51,981 nt of DNA, taken from Flavobacterium hibernum. GTDB lineage: Bacteria; Bacteroidota; Bacteroidia; Flavobacteriales; Flavobacteriaceae. This document shows, piece after piece, positions 14,195-22,834 of this stretch. Under the pieces are notes generated by a model. It saw nothing but the letters and a program-made list of their open reading frames with translations. It was not told the origin of the DNA and made no database searches. Every line of letters starts with the position of its first letter. The stretch's first letter is position 1. A program made the position numbers and the translations under genes. The stretch is from positions 1 through 51,981 of the forward strand of contig NZ_JPRK01000021.1 in assembly GCF_000832125.1 (NCBI RefSeq). The letters are read 5' to 3'.

Positions 14195-14711
14195 ACTATT
14201 AACACCAGAACAAATACAAACCTTTAAAGATATTGGTGAAAAAATTGATGCTAAAAAGATTAATCCAATTATTGAGCAAGCACAAACAGTTGAACTTAAA
14301 ACAACACTTGGTGACCGCTTTTATTTTGATGTTTTAGCGAATAAAGACAATGCAGATTATGCACCACTATTTAGCGGTTGTTCATTCACATACTTTGATA
14401 TAAACTATTATCAAGATGGATTGAATTCATTATTGGCCGATTACTTTATGTCAAAATATGTTCTTCAAATAAATACAAATTTCACACCTTTTGGTGCAAC
14501 AATAAAGTTGGGTGCAAATGGTGAACCTGCTGATAGAAATTCACTTAAAGATATTTCAACACAACAATTACAATTAGCTGGCTCACGCTGGGAAATAATT
14601 CGCTTATACCTAAACGCAAACCCAACCTTATTTCCTAATTGGAAAAATAACATATACGGTTCTGAATCAGCACCAGCTGGTGATAGAACATTTAGATTTC
14701 GCAAAATATAA
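14187..14711 (+). CDS. Head-tail connector-like protein (DUF6712-like)
   Basis: A 174-residue protein overlapping the portal stop by 8 bp. The start LLTPEQIQTFKDIGEKIDAKKINPIIEQAQTVELKTTLGDRFYFDVL has the pattern of gp6-like head completion proteins (helix, then 'I..AQ...L...LG..ly.dl'), which I associate with DUF6712-type Bacteroidetes phage proteins. The late segment SRWEIIRLYLNANPTLFPNW and position right after the portal support a ring protein between portal and tail. The DUF assignment is from memory and needs a profile search. Confidence 0.6.
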   Translation: MNKLLTPEQIQTFKDIGEKIDAKKINPIIEQAQTVELKTTLGDRFYFDVLANKDNADYAPLFSGCSFTYFDINYYQDGLNSLLADYFMSKYVLQINTNFTPFGATIKLGANGEPADRNSLKDISTQQLQLAGSRWEIIRLYLNANPTLFPNWKNNIYGSESAPAGDRTFRFRKI

Positions 14712-17700
14712 ATGCAAGTAATTCAAAATATTAATTCTACAAGTTTCACTTTAAATGGATTAAAATATGTAAAAAACTTTATCGTAATTAAGCAAGGTAA
14801 TACGAATATTGCCATACATAATTACTTTGATACAAATTTTCAATTAATGCCTAGCACACCATATAATCAAGTGCAGGTAAACGGCAGTATTTATACAAGT
14901 CAAAGTCAATTAATGTCTGTATTAGCACCTCTATTATTTACAAAAGATGGCGGTTCAGGTGGCGGTGATGTCGAATCTGTTAATGGAAAAACTGGTGTTG
15001 TAATATTGACTAAAGCTGATTTAGGATTATCAAATGTGGATAATACGTCTGATGCTGATAAACCTGTTTCAACTGCTCAACAAGATGCAATCGCTAATAG
15101 TCGTGTTTTTGTTAATGGAACATCTTCATCTTCAATCAAATCAAAATATTCAAATAATGTAGCTTCTGGGGATTTCTCATTTGCTGTTGGTTTCGAAACG
15201 GAAGCTCAAGGTAATACTTCATTGGCGCAAGGTTTCAAAGCTAAAGCCATTGGTGATAACTCAGTTGCTTTAGGGACAAATGTAATAGCTCAAGGTTATC
15301 AATCAACAGCTTTAGGGGTTGATTCTATTGCATCAGGTTTCGGTTCAACTGCTTTAGGTTCTGGTTCAACCGCTAATGGTTATATTGCCTTAGCTGGTGG
15401 TTTCGGTAACAGAGCAACAGGTACAACTGCTGTTGCATTGGGTGAGAAAAATATTGCTGGTAACTATGCATTTGCGGCCAATGCACAAAATATTGCTACG
15501 GGAGATTTCTCGCTGGCTTTGGGTTACCAATCAAAAGCTATTGGTCTTCACTCAAAGGCTATAGGTCAACAAGCTACGGCTACTGGTTTAAATGCTTTAG
15601 CGACAGGATACTTAACACTAGCTTCAGGCGAGAATGCCTACGCAGAAGGTGAGGAAACTAAAGCTATTGGTGAAAACTCACACGCTGAGGGTTTTTTATC
15701 TCAAGCTAGTGAATTCGCATCGCACGCAGAAGGCCAAAATACAAGAGCATCTGCTAAATATGCGCACGCAGAAGGTTATCAATCAGAAGCAATGGGTTTG
15801 GCGTCACACGCTGAGGGTTATTCTATTGCTTCTGGAAACTATTCTCACTCTCAAGGTTACCAATCGGTTGCTAACGGATTATACGCTCACGCTGGTGGTT
15901 TTAATAGTAACGCAATTGGAACTTATTCATTTGCTCACGGTGATAGAGTAAACGCTACATCACCAAGTACTCTTGCAATGGGTTCAAATACTGTTGCTAG
16001 TAATTTTGAGGCTGTTGCGTTAGGTAATTTAACTGTAGCTTCAGGTTCAACTGCTGTTGCTACAGGTAATGGTGCAATTGCTGGTGGATTTGTTTCAAAT
16101 GCTCAAGGTTTTAATACATATGCACAAGGTAATTATTCTCACGCTGAAGGTAATTCAACAAGAGCTACAGGTGAAAACTCACACGCTCAAGGTATAAATA
16201 CTATTGCTGGCGGTTCTTCATCACACGCTCAAGGTGATGGAACTTATTCTATTGGACAAGCTTCGCACGCTGAAGGTTTTGGTACATCTGCTACAACTTA
16301 TGTTGCTCACGCAGAAGGCCACTATACTCAAGCTTTAGGGTATGGTTCACACGCACAAGGTGCTTTAACAATCGCTAGCGGTGAAACATCAAATGCACAA
16401 GGTAATTCAACTAAAGCTATGGGTGAAGCCTCTCACGCTGAAGGTTGGTATACAACTGCCAATGGTTCTTGGTCTCACGTTGAAGGTCGTTCAGGTGTTG
16501 CCAATGCAATCGGTTCTCACGTAGAAGGTTTATCAGGTTCAACAGCAATTGCAGCAATTTATTCGCACGTTGAAGGTATTGGTTCTAAAACCGCTGGAGA
16601 ATATGCCCATGCTGAAGGTTATTTCACAGAAGCTAATGGAAATTATTCACACTCAGAAGGTGCTGGAACACGAGCATATGGCCAACAATCTCACGCTGAA
16701 GGAGTTTCATCTATTGCTAGTGGAACAAGTTCACACGCTGAAGGCGCATTTACTAACGCTATTGGTAATTATAGCCACGCAGAGGGTAACTCAACTGAAG
16801 CACAAGGATTAGGTTCACATAGTGAAGGTGGTCTAACTGTTGCCATAGGCCAATATTCGCACGCTGAAGGTTATTCATCTGAAGCGAATGGACAGTACTC
16901 TCACGCAGAAGGTTTCGATACATCTGCTTTTGGTGTATACTCTCATTCTCAAGGTAAAAATACAACGGCAAATGGTTATGCATCACACGCAGGTGGTGTT
17001 GAAAGTGTCGCTTGGGGTGCAGCTTCTTTCGTTCACGGTTCAGGTTCAACTGCAAATAACGACCACGTTATTGTTTTAGGTCGTGGTATAACAGGAAATA
17101 CAGCCGATACAACATTTATTGACCAATTAAATATTAAAAGAGTTGGAACAGGTGTTGTTGTAAATAATTTGGGGATTGATTCAACTGGTAAAGTTATCAT
17201 TGGCTCAGCTGGTTCTGGTGGAACTGGAACAAACTATTGGACAGCATCAACTGGTTCAAATTCATATGTTACAGTAAATTCAAATTCTATTGCTTCTGGT
17301 GATTACTCAATTGCTACAGGTCAAGGTTCAAAAGCAACAGGGTATACTTCAAACGCATCAGGCTTTGAAACTGTTGCAGGTGGTAATCAATCTCACGCTG
17401 AAGGTTCAACTACAAAAGCTTTGGGTAATAACTCACACGCTGAAGGTGGTGGAACGCTTGCATCTGGAAGTGAATCTCACGCTGAAGGGATAAATACAGT
17501 TGCTACTGGTAACCAATCTCACGCAGAAGGTTATGGAACATCTGCAACTACACAATCGGCTCACGCTGAAGGTCACTATACCAAAGCAGGTGGTTCTTAT
17601 TCACACGCTGAAGGCTACGGTTCACAGGCTCTTGGTTTCTATTCTCACGCACAAGGTGTCAATACGATTGCTTTAGGTGAAGCATCCTTTGCAAGTGGTA

Positions 17701-20327
17701 GAGAATCACAAGCATCAGGTACTTTTTCATTCGTTCACGGTAATGGTTCAACTGCTGTTGGTGTTAATTCAACTGTATTAGGTGCAAATATTATTGGAAG
17801 TTTTGATAATACAACACACGTTGATGGATTGTATATCAAAACAATAGCTGGAGGTACACCATTATTCAACTTAGGTTTAGACGGTAATGGTTTAGTTGTA
17901 ACTGGTACAACTGGCGGTGGCACATCTTATTGGTCAGCTTCTACTGGAACGAATGCATATGTACCTAGTGAGTCAAATTCTGTTGCTTCTGGGAATTATT
18001 CAATTGCCGAAGGTTTTGAAAATATTGCTAGTGGTTATTCATCACACGCTGAGGGTTCAGGAACTACGGCAGGTGGTGACGTTTCACACGCTGAGGGAAA
18101 TCAAACAAAGGCCTTAGCTGATTATAGCCACGCTGAAGGTGCATATACATTAGCAAGTGGTTATACATCACACGCAGAAGGCTTGGGAACAATTGCAGGT
18201 GGTTCGTATTCACACGCTGGTGGTATTTCATCAAAAGCCTTTGGTGGTAATTCATTTGCACACGGTGATTCTGTAATTGCAAATGGAAATAATTCAGTCG
18301 CATTTGGTAGTTCATCAGAAGCAAATAATACAAATACAATTGTCCTTGGTGCTAACATTATTGGAAACAATTCTGATACAACTTATGTTGATAGACTAAA
18401 CGTAAAACGTTTGGTTACTGGAACGGCAATAAATAATTTAGGTATTGATACTTCTGGTAATATCGTAATTGGAACAAGTGGTTCAACTGGTAATTCATTT
18501 TGGGAAGCTGGAAGCGGTGCAAATTCAGTAAAAGTTATTGGTGCGAGTACACAAGCAAATGGAATGTTTTCTGTTGCCGTTGGTACTTCAAGCAGAGCAA
18601 ATGGATATGCATCTTTAGCAGAAGGATATAACACAAGAGCTAATAGTGATTTTTCACACGCAGAAGGTGCTAGTACAGTTGCTTCGGGACAATCAGCACA
18701 CGCAGAAGGTAATTCAACTGTTGCTGGTGGTGTTGGAACTCACTCTGAAGGTGTTCAATCTTATGCTAAAGGACAATCAGCTCACGCTGAGGGTACTCAA
18801 ACTGTAGCAACTGGTGATTACAGCCACGCAGAAGGTTTGGTATCGGTAGCGTCAGGAGCATCTGCTCACGCTGAAGGAGCACATACAATTGCTGGTGGTG
18901 ACGCTTCACATTCAGAAGGTGCTTTTACTAGGGCATTTGGTCAATATTCGCACGCTGGCGGTTATGTATCAATAGCCAACGGATATTCTTCTTTTGTTCA
19001 CGGTACTGGTTCTACTGCTAATGGTAATTTTTCAATTGTATTAGGTCAAAATATTACTGGTAACACAGATAACACAACTTACGTTGATAGGTTAAATGTG
19101 AAACGTTTAACATCTGGTACAGCTGTAAATAATTTAGGTATTGATGCTAGTGGTAATATTGTTTTTGGGATAAGTGGTTCAACTGGTGGTTCTGGAATTT
19201 CAAATAGTTCAGTTATTGGTGTGTTACCAATTACAAGTGATTTATCTGGGAACTTATCTGGAAGTAATATTTCTGTAACAGCTGATAAAACTGTTGTGAT
19301 AGGGCATTTAATTGAAGAACGAATTATTCTTGACCAAGGATTTGAAACTGGTACTATTTCACCATTAGCTTCAACTGGAGTTAACCCTTGGTTTATACAA
19401 TCTGCATTTACTTATAATGGAAATTATGCTTTAAGAAGTGGTGCTATACCTGATAATGGTCAAACTGATGCAACATATACGATTACACCAGCAGAGAACT
19501 GTTATTTTACATTTAAATACTTTGTTCAATCTGAGAGTAATTATGATTTTTTCAGATTCATTGTGAATGGTAGCGAAGAGTTTAGACGTTCGGGATATAA
19601 TGGCTGGGATGACTACACTTATTATTTCACTGCTGGTCAAACTTACGAAGTAGTATTCAGATATACAAAAGATAGTGGTGGTGTTTCATTTGAAGATTGC
19701 GTATTCATAGATGATTTAAAGGTTACCCAACCCGAAATTTATAATGGTGATGACATCAAGGCTAAAAAACTAATGGCTCAGGCAATTAATATTAAAGACG
19801 AAAATGAATATCAGACAATAGAAACTACAGCTGGTGGAGGTTTACAAATTGTTAGAAATAGTAATGATTCAGTTGAAGCGTTATATGTACGTGGAGCTAA
19901 TGCTGGTGTTTATATAAGTTCTAATGGAACAGCATTAAGAACACAAAGTAATGGTAATTACGGTATTGATTTAAATTTATCTAACTATGTATTCGGTGGT
20001 CAAAGAGGTTTAAGAATACAATCACAAGCTCAATCTTCAGATTCATTTGCACAAGAGATTAGACACACAAGTGCTGGTAATGGTTTGATAATTAATAACA
20101 CATTAGCTGGGACTGGTATTCCTTTCCAAATTACTAAAGGTGATGTGATGAAAGCGAGAATACTTGATAATGGAATTATTGAAGGTACTTCTTTGGTGAC
20201 AACCCAAGAAGCACCAACACAAGGTGTAACTTCTGGTACAACAGGTCAAATAATAGCAACATCAGATTACATATATGTATGTGCTGGTGGTACGATTTGG
20301 ACAAGAGCAGCTCTATCAAGCTGGTAA
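14712..20327 (+). CDS. Giant tail fibre with YadA-like head repeats
   Basis: A 1871-residue fibre, the likely receptor-binding protein. Residues 1-85 are a virion-attachment region. The collar-type motif VNGKTGVVILTKADLGLSNV and VSTAQQDAI follows. From about 145 to 1530 it consists of left-handed beta-roll repeats of the trimeric YadA-head type, with about 29 exact HAEG tetrads and many variants (HAQG, HSEG, HVEG, HAGG). Four stalk-like inserts of the form IVLGxxITGNxxxTTxVDxLNxKR and NNLGIDxxGxIxxG interrupt the repeats near residues 785, 1020, 1210 and 1440. Residues of about 1540-1675 (EERIILDQGFETGTISPL to VFIDDLKV) resemble a carbohydrate-binding jelly roll. The tail ends ATSDYIYVCAGGTIWTRAALSSW. 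The frame is uninterrupted over 5.6 kb of near-repetitive DNA. Confidence 0.9.
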   Translation: MQVIQNINSTSFTLNGLKYVKNFIVIKQGNTNIAIHNYFDTNFQLMPSTPYNQVQVNGSIYTSQSQLMSVLAPLLFTKDGGSGGGDVESVNGKTGVVILTKADLGLSNVDNTSDADKPVSTAQQDAIANSRVFVNGTSSSSIKSKYSNNVASGDFSFAVGFETEAQGNTSLAQGFKAKAIGDNSVALGTNVIAQGYQSTALGVDSIASGFGSTALGSGSTANGYIALAGGFGNRATGTTAVALGEKNIAGNYAFAANAQNIATGDFSLALGYQSKAIGLHSKAIGQQATATGLNALATGYLTLASGENAYAEGEETKAIGENSHAEGFLSQASEFASHAEGQNTRASAKYAHAEGYQSEAMGLASHAEGYSIASGNYSHSQGYQSVANGLYAHAGGFNSNAIGTYSFAHGDRVNATSPSTLAMGSNTVASNFEAVALGNLTVASGSTAVATGNGAIAGGFVSNAQGFNTYAQGNYSHAEGNSTRATGENSHAQGINTIAGGSSSHAQGDGTYSIGQASHAEGFGTSATTYVAHAEGHYTQALGYGSHAQGALTIASGETSNAQGNSTKAMGEASHAEGWYTTANGSWSHVEGRSGVANAIGSHVEGLSGSTAIAAIYSHVEGIGSKTAGEYAHAEGYFTEANGNYSHSEGAGTRAYGQQSHAEGVSSIASGTSSHAEGAFTNAIGNYSHAEGNSTEAQGLGSHSEGGLTVAIGQYSHAEGYSSEANGQYSHAEGFDTSAFGVYSHSQGKNTTANGYASHAGGVESVAWGAASFVHGSGSTANNDHVIVLGRGITGNTADTTFIDQLNIKRVGTGVVVNNLGIDSTGKVIIGSAGSGGTGTNYWTASTGSNSYVTVNSNSIASGDYSIATGQGSKATGYTSNASGFETVAGGNQSHAEGSTTKALGNNSHAEGGGTLASGSESHAEGINTVATGNQSHAEGYGTSATTQSAHAEGHYTKAGGSYSHAEGYGSQALGFYSHAQGVNTIALGEASFASGRESQASGTFSFVHGNGSTAVGVNSTVLGANIIGSFDNTTHVDGLYIKTIAGGTPLFNLGLDGNGLVVTGTTGGGTSYWSASTGTNAYVPSESNSVASGNYSIAEGFENIASGYSSHAEGSGTTAGGDVSHAEGNQTKALADYSHAEGAYTLASGYTSHAEGLGTIAGGSYSHAGGISSKAFGGNSFAHGDSVIANGNNSVAFGSSSEANNTNTIVLGANIIGNNSDTTYVDRLNVKRLVTGTAINNLGIDTSGNIVIGTSGSTGNSFWEAGSGANSVKVIGASTQANGMFSVAVGTSSRANGYASLAEGYNTRANSDFSHAEGASTVASGQSAHAEGNSTVAGGVGTHSEGVQSYAKGQSAHAEGTQTVATGDYSHAEGLVSVASGASAHAEGAHTIAGGDASHSEGAFTRAFGQYSHAGGYVSIANGYSSFVHGTGSTANGNFSIVLGQNITGNTDNTTYVDRLNVKRLTSGTAVNNLGIDASGNIVFGISGSTGGSGISNSSVIGVLPITSDLSGNLSGSNISVTADKTVVIGHLIEERIILDQGFETGTISPLASTGVNPWFIQSAFTYNGNYALRSGAIPDNGQTDATYTITPAENCYFTFKYFVQSESNYDFFRFIVNGSEEFRRSGYNGWDDYTYYFTAGQTYEVVFRYTKDSGGVSFEDCVFIDDLKVTQPEIYNGDDIKAKKLMAQAINIKDENEYQTIETTAGGGLQIVRNSNDSVEALYVRGANAGVYISSNGTALRTQSNGNYGIDLNLSNYVFGGQRGLRIQSQAQSSDSFAQEIRHTSAGNGLIINNTLAGTGIPFQITKGDVMKARILDNGIIEGTSLVTTQEAPTQGVTSGTTGQIIATSDYIYVCAGGTIWTRAALSSW

Positions 20328-20364
20328 AATAACATAATATTCAACCTATGAGTGAATAAAATTA

Positions 20365-20823
20365 ATGATTAAAAAATTGAAAATAATAACAATATGCGTT
20401 TCGATTATCGGAACGTTTTTAACCCCAATCGCTGGCTTACTTTGGTTGATGATGCTTTTTGTCTTGCTTGATACAGCTTTTGGAATATATGCCAGCATTA
20501 AATTAGAAGGATTAAAATCTTTCAAATCTCATAAACTTTTCAATATCGTAGTGAAGTTATTTTTTTATCTGATGACGATTATAATGTCATTTCTGATAAA
20601 CAAACATCTATTAAATGAAACGCTTTTTGGAATCAAATATTTGATACCAAAAGTTGTAACAGCTTTATGGATTTACATTGAAATAAAATCGATTGATGAA
20701 TCTTCAATAAAGTTAGGAAACAAATCATTCTGGGTCTTATTGAAAGAAATGATTGATAAACTTAAAGGTATAAAATCAGATTTAAACGAACTGATTGAAG
20801 ATAAAAAAGACAAAAAGGATTAA
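20365..20823 (+). CDS. Phage holin (Holin_4-like)
   Basis: A 152-residue membrane protein with hydrophobic helices at about residues 7-40 (IITICVSIIGTFLTPIAGLLWLMMLFVLLDTAFGIY), 62-79 and 85-105, and a charged C-terminal tail (KSDLNELIEDKKDKKD). The LLDTAFGIYASIK segment after the second helix and the KVVTALWIYIEIKSIDE segment are typical of phage_holin_4 (TcdE/Hol44-type) holins. It should permeabilise the inner membrane so the GH19 endolysin can reach the wall. It is the last gene of the P3 unit and a terminator follows directly. Confidence 0.85.
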   Translation: MIKKLKIITICVSIIGTFLTPIAGLLWLMMLFVLLDTAFGIYASIKLEGLKSFKSHKLFNIVVKLFFYLMTIIMSFLINKHLLNETLFGIKYLIPKVVTALWIYIEIKSIDESSIKLGNKSFWVLLKEMIDKLKGIKSDLNELIEDKKDKKD

Positions 20824-20827
20824 TATT

Positions 20828-20852
20828 AAAACCACCATGAATTGGTGGTTTT
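20828..20852. terminator. Bidirectional terminator after holin
   Basis: Perfect stem aaaaccacc / ggtggtttt with a 7-base loop and a T run. It ends the P3 late unit on the plus strand and the PIN gene pair arriving on the minus strand. Confidence 0.9.
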
Positions 20853-20884
20853 TTATTTTGTTATAATTTGAGACACTCAATTAA

Positions 20885-21370
20885 TCAAAATGGTAAAATA
20901 CCTATTCTATCATTGACGGTTACATTAATATCCCAAAAGTCAAAATCCATTCTATGTTCACTATGTATTGTTTTGTAAATAGTTTCAGCTTTAGAATCAC
21001 AAGTTACAAAGCAGTTGATACTTTCTTCAATTGATGCTTGAGCAAACAGTTTTGTATCATTTGGTATAATACTTCTTAATTCAGTGCTGATAGTACCATT
21101 TCTTTTGTGTCTAAATACAATTTCAGCAAAACCTCCAGCAAGATGTGCGTGAGTTAAATTGAAGTTTATTATCTGCAAATTTCTTATTGGAATGTCCTCA
21201 AAATCTCCTCTTACACAATACTCAGCAACAGAAATTGTAGATATCTTCATTATTATTTTTTCTCTCAAAAAATATTGAAAATAGTCCAATGCATTTTGAT
21301 GTAAATCGCTGGTGTCATCTAAAAGTTTAATTAAAAAACAAGTATCAATTAGTACAGCTTTAAGCATCAT
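20885..21370 (-). CDS. PIN-domain ribonuclease-like protein
   Basis: A 161-residue PIN-domain protein. The four acidic positions of the active site are visible: Asp9 in VLIDTCFLIKLL, Glu50 in ISVAEYC, Asp105 in PNDTKLFAQA and Asp125 in FVTCDSKAE. PIN proteins of this size are usually metal-dependent RNases and often toxins of VapBC-type pairs. The start overlaps the end of the upstream 258-residue gene by 11 bp, so the two are cotranscribed and probably coupled. The pair lies opposite to the late genes and between two late units, so it is probably expressed in the lysogen. The partner is much larger than any VapB-type antitoxin, which makes this an unusual arrangement. Confidence 0.8.
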   Translation of the reverse strand: MMLKAVLIDTCFLIKLLDDTSDLHQNALDYFQYFLREKIIMKISTISVAEYCVRGDFEDIPIRNLQIINFNLTHAHLAGGFAEIVFRHKRNGTISTELRSIIPNDTKLFAQASIEESINCFVTCDSKAETIYKTIHSEHRMDFDFWDINVTVNDRIGILPF

Positions 21371-22136
21371 AGCCTCCTCTCATTTCATCAAGCCATTTAT
21401 CACTATCAAAGCCCTGCCATTTTGGTGTCGCATTTTTTATACAGGATTTGAGATAGTCTTCATCATAATTTGAATCATATTGTACTAGTTCCAAAAACAC
21501 GATTGATGATTTGTCTATTTCACCTGTACTTGCATGCTGTTTTGTCTTAATTCTTGCACCGAAATTTCGATAAAGAGGATTACCATCTAATTCTTTAATT
21601 ACATCTTTAGATACTTGTATAGTTAGTGCGCCATATTCTAATGTATCCAAATGCAAATTTGGTTTAGTTTTACCACCAGCATCTGTAAGTTCTCCATATA
21701 CATATAGTTCGGTCTCTACAAAATAATCCTTTGTTATAACAAATTTGGTTTGAGGGTTTATTTCTAATATTACAGAATCAGATTCCGAAGAACTTATTTC
21801 AAATGTATAATTTTTTTGATATGCTACTTTTTGTATTACCTCTATAGCCTTCGCAGTTTGTGGTTCTAAATGCTCGGTGGATTGTGCTTCTTGTACGCTA
21901 GCAAAGATTGCAGTAGATGATATAACTGCCTGTATAGTAGTTTTAAATTTATTCAATACAGAACCTTCACCCAATTCATATGTTATGAGGGGGCGGTTTT
22001 TTTGATTAGGGTACAATATATCTTCAATGTTAGCCAATAGACTAACAATTTCTTTTATATCATAGTTAGACGGAGATAATTTATTCCCTTTCGTCTCACC
22101 TAATACACGTATAACTAGTGTACCTGTATTTTCCAT
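21360..22136 (-). CDS. Partner protein of the PIN gene, unknown family
   Basis: A 258-residue soluble protein starting MENTGTLVIRVLGETKGNKLSPSNYDIKEI. The segment LSPSNYDIKEIVSLLANIEDILYP and the later TYELGEGSVLNKFKTTIQAVI suggest an alpha/beta N-terminal domain. The C-terminal half is mainly beta (YFVETELYVYGELTDAGGKTKPNLHL). I see no nuclease, ATPase or helix-turn-helix motif. Overlap with the PIN gene indicates a functional pair, with this protein as neutraliser or target-recognition subunit. A perfect 14-bp palindrome 17 bp before its start suggests control by a DNA-binding regulator. The function is left open. Confidence 0.7.
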   Translation of the reverse strand: MENTGTLVIRVLGETKGNKLSPSNYDIKEIVSLLANIEDILYPNQKNRPLITYELGEGSVLNKFKTTIQAVISSTAIFASVQEAQSTEHLEPQTAKAIEVIQKVAYQKNYTFEISSSESDSVILEINPQTKFVITKDYFVETELYVYGELTDAGGKTKPNLHLDTLEYGALTIQVSKDVIKELDGNPLYRNFGARIKTKQHASTGEIDKSSIVFLELVQYDSNYDEDYLKSCIKNATPKWQGFDSDKWLDEMRGGYDA

Positions 22137-22152
22137 TTACTAGCAATTATAC

Positions 22153-22166
22153 AACAAAATTTTGTT
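22153..22166. promoter_or_regulatory. Palindromic operator candidate of the PIN pair
   Basis: Perfect palindrome aacaaaattttgtt in the 140-bp space between the PIN pair and the terminase unit. It lies 17 bp upstream of the PIN partner start, within its promoter region, a position typical of autoregulated gene pairs. AT-rich palindromes can arise by chance. Confidence 0.4.
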
Positions 22167-22226
22167 TTGAAGTAAAAATGGAATTACTTTTTTAAAAACT
22201 CTTATTTCGAAGTCTATTTTTTTGTG

Positions 22227-22257
22227 CTTTACAAACAACCGTAACAATAGTATTATT
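22227..22257 (+). promoter_or_regulatory. Phage late promoter P4 (terminase to tape measure)
   Basis: CTTTACAA at 22227-22234, a 16-bp spacer ending in ACAATAG, then TATTATT at 22251-22257. The spacer also shares TAACAATAG with P3. The leader to the terminase start at 22277 would be about 14 nt. Confidence 0.75.
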
Positions 22258-22276
22258 CTATTATAAAGACAATAAT

Positions 22277-22834
22277 ATGAATGAAGGAATAGAAAAGAGG
22301 TTAGCTGGCAGACCTTTTAAAATGCAAGAATGGGTCGCTGAATTAGTGAATATTTTGAATGAAGAAGACATACTTTTTTTATCAGATAAAGACCTTGTAT
22401 TTCTAGTAAATCGAAGACTTCCAGAAGAAAATCAAATATCAACATCAACTTTTGAAAAATGGAAGTCTGGGAAATATGCCCCAAATGAGGAAGTCGGAAA
22501 AGAATTTGTGGCGTGTATAAATCTAGCATTAATAAGACAGAAGCAATTGCTATCAAAAAAGATGATGGAAGATAACAATGGCCAGTGGACAAGGTACGCT
22601 TGGATTATGGAACGTAAGTTCACGGAATGGAATCTTAAACACATCTCTGAAAACATCAATAGAAACGAACAATCTACGGTAATTAATATTCAGGCTGGTA
22701 CTGAAGAGCAAAGAAAACTAATTGATAATCTTATTAATGCTGATTTCGAAGAAGTAAAACCAATTCAATTACCAAAACCAAAAGAAGTTAAATCATTAAC
22801 CGATAACGAAAAAGAAGATGAATTGCCGTTTTAA
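22277..22834 (+). CDS. Terminase small subunit-like protein
   Basis: A 185-residue protein whose stop overlaps the start of the large terminase by one base. The N-terminal part, with PFKMQEWVAELVNILNEEDILFLSDKDLVFLVN and RRLPEENQISTSTFEKWKSGKYAP, forms a helix-turn-helix-like domain suited to recognising the packaging site. The middle is an oligomerisation-type helical stretch, and the acidic end (DNEKEDELPF) may contact the large subunit. The call relies mainly on position; I see no diagnostic family signature. Confidence 0.65.
   Translation: MNEGIEKRLAGRPFKMQEWVAELVNILNEEDILFLSDKDLVFLVNRRLPEENQISTSTFEKWKSGKYAPNEEVGKEFVACINLALIRQKQLLSKKMMEDNNGQWTRYAWIMERKFTEWNLKHISENINRNEQSTVINIQAGTEEQRKLIDNLINADFEEVKPIQLPKPKEVKSLTDNEKEDELPF

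Noticed and set aside
14712..20327. Several open frames on both strands inside the fibre gene
   Set aside because: They are by-products of the repeated SHAEG-coding DNA, carry low-complexity translations and lack starts with any signal.
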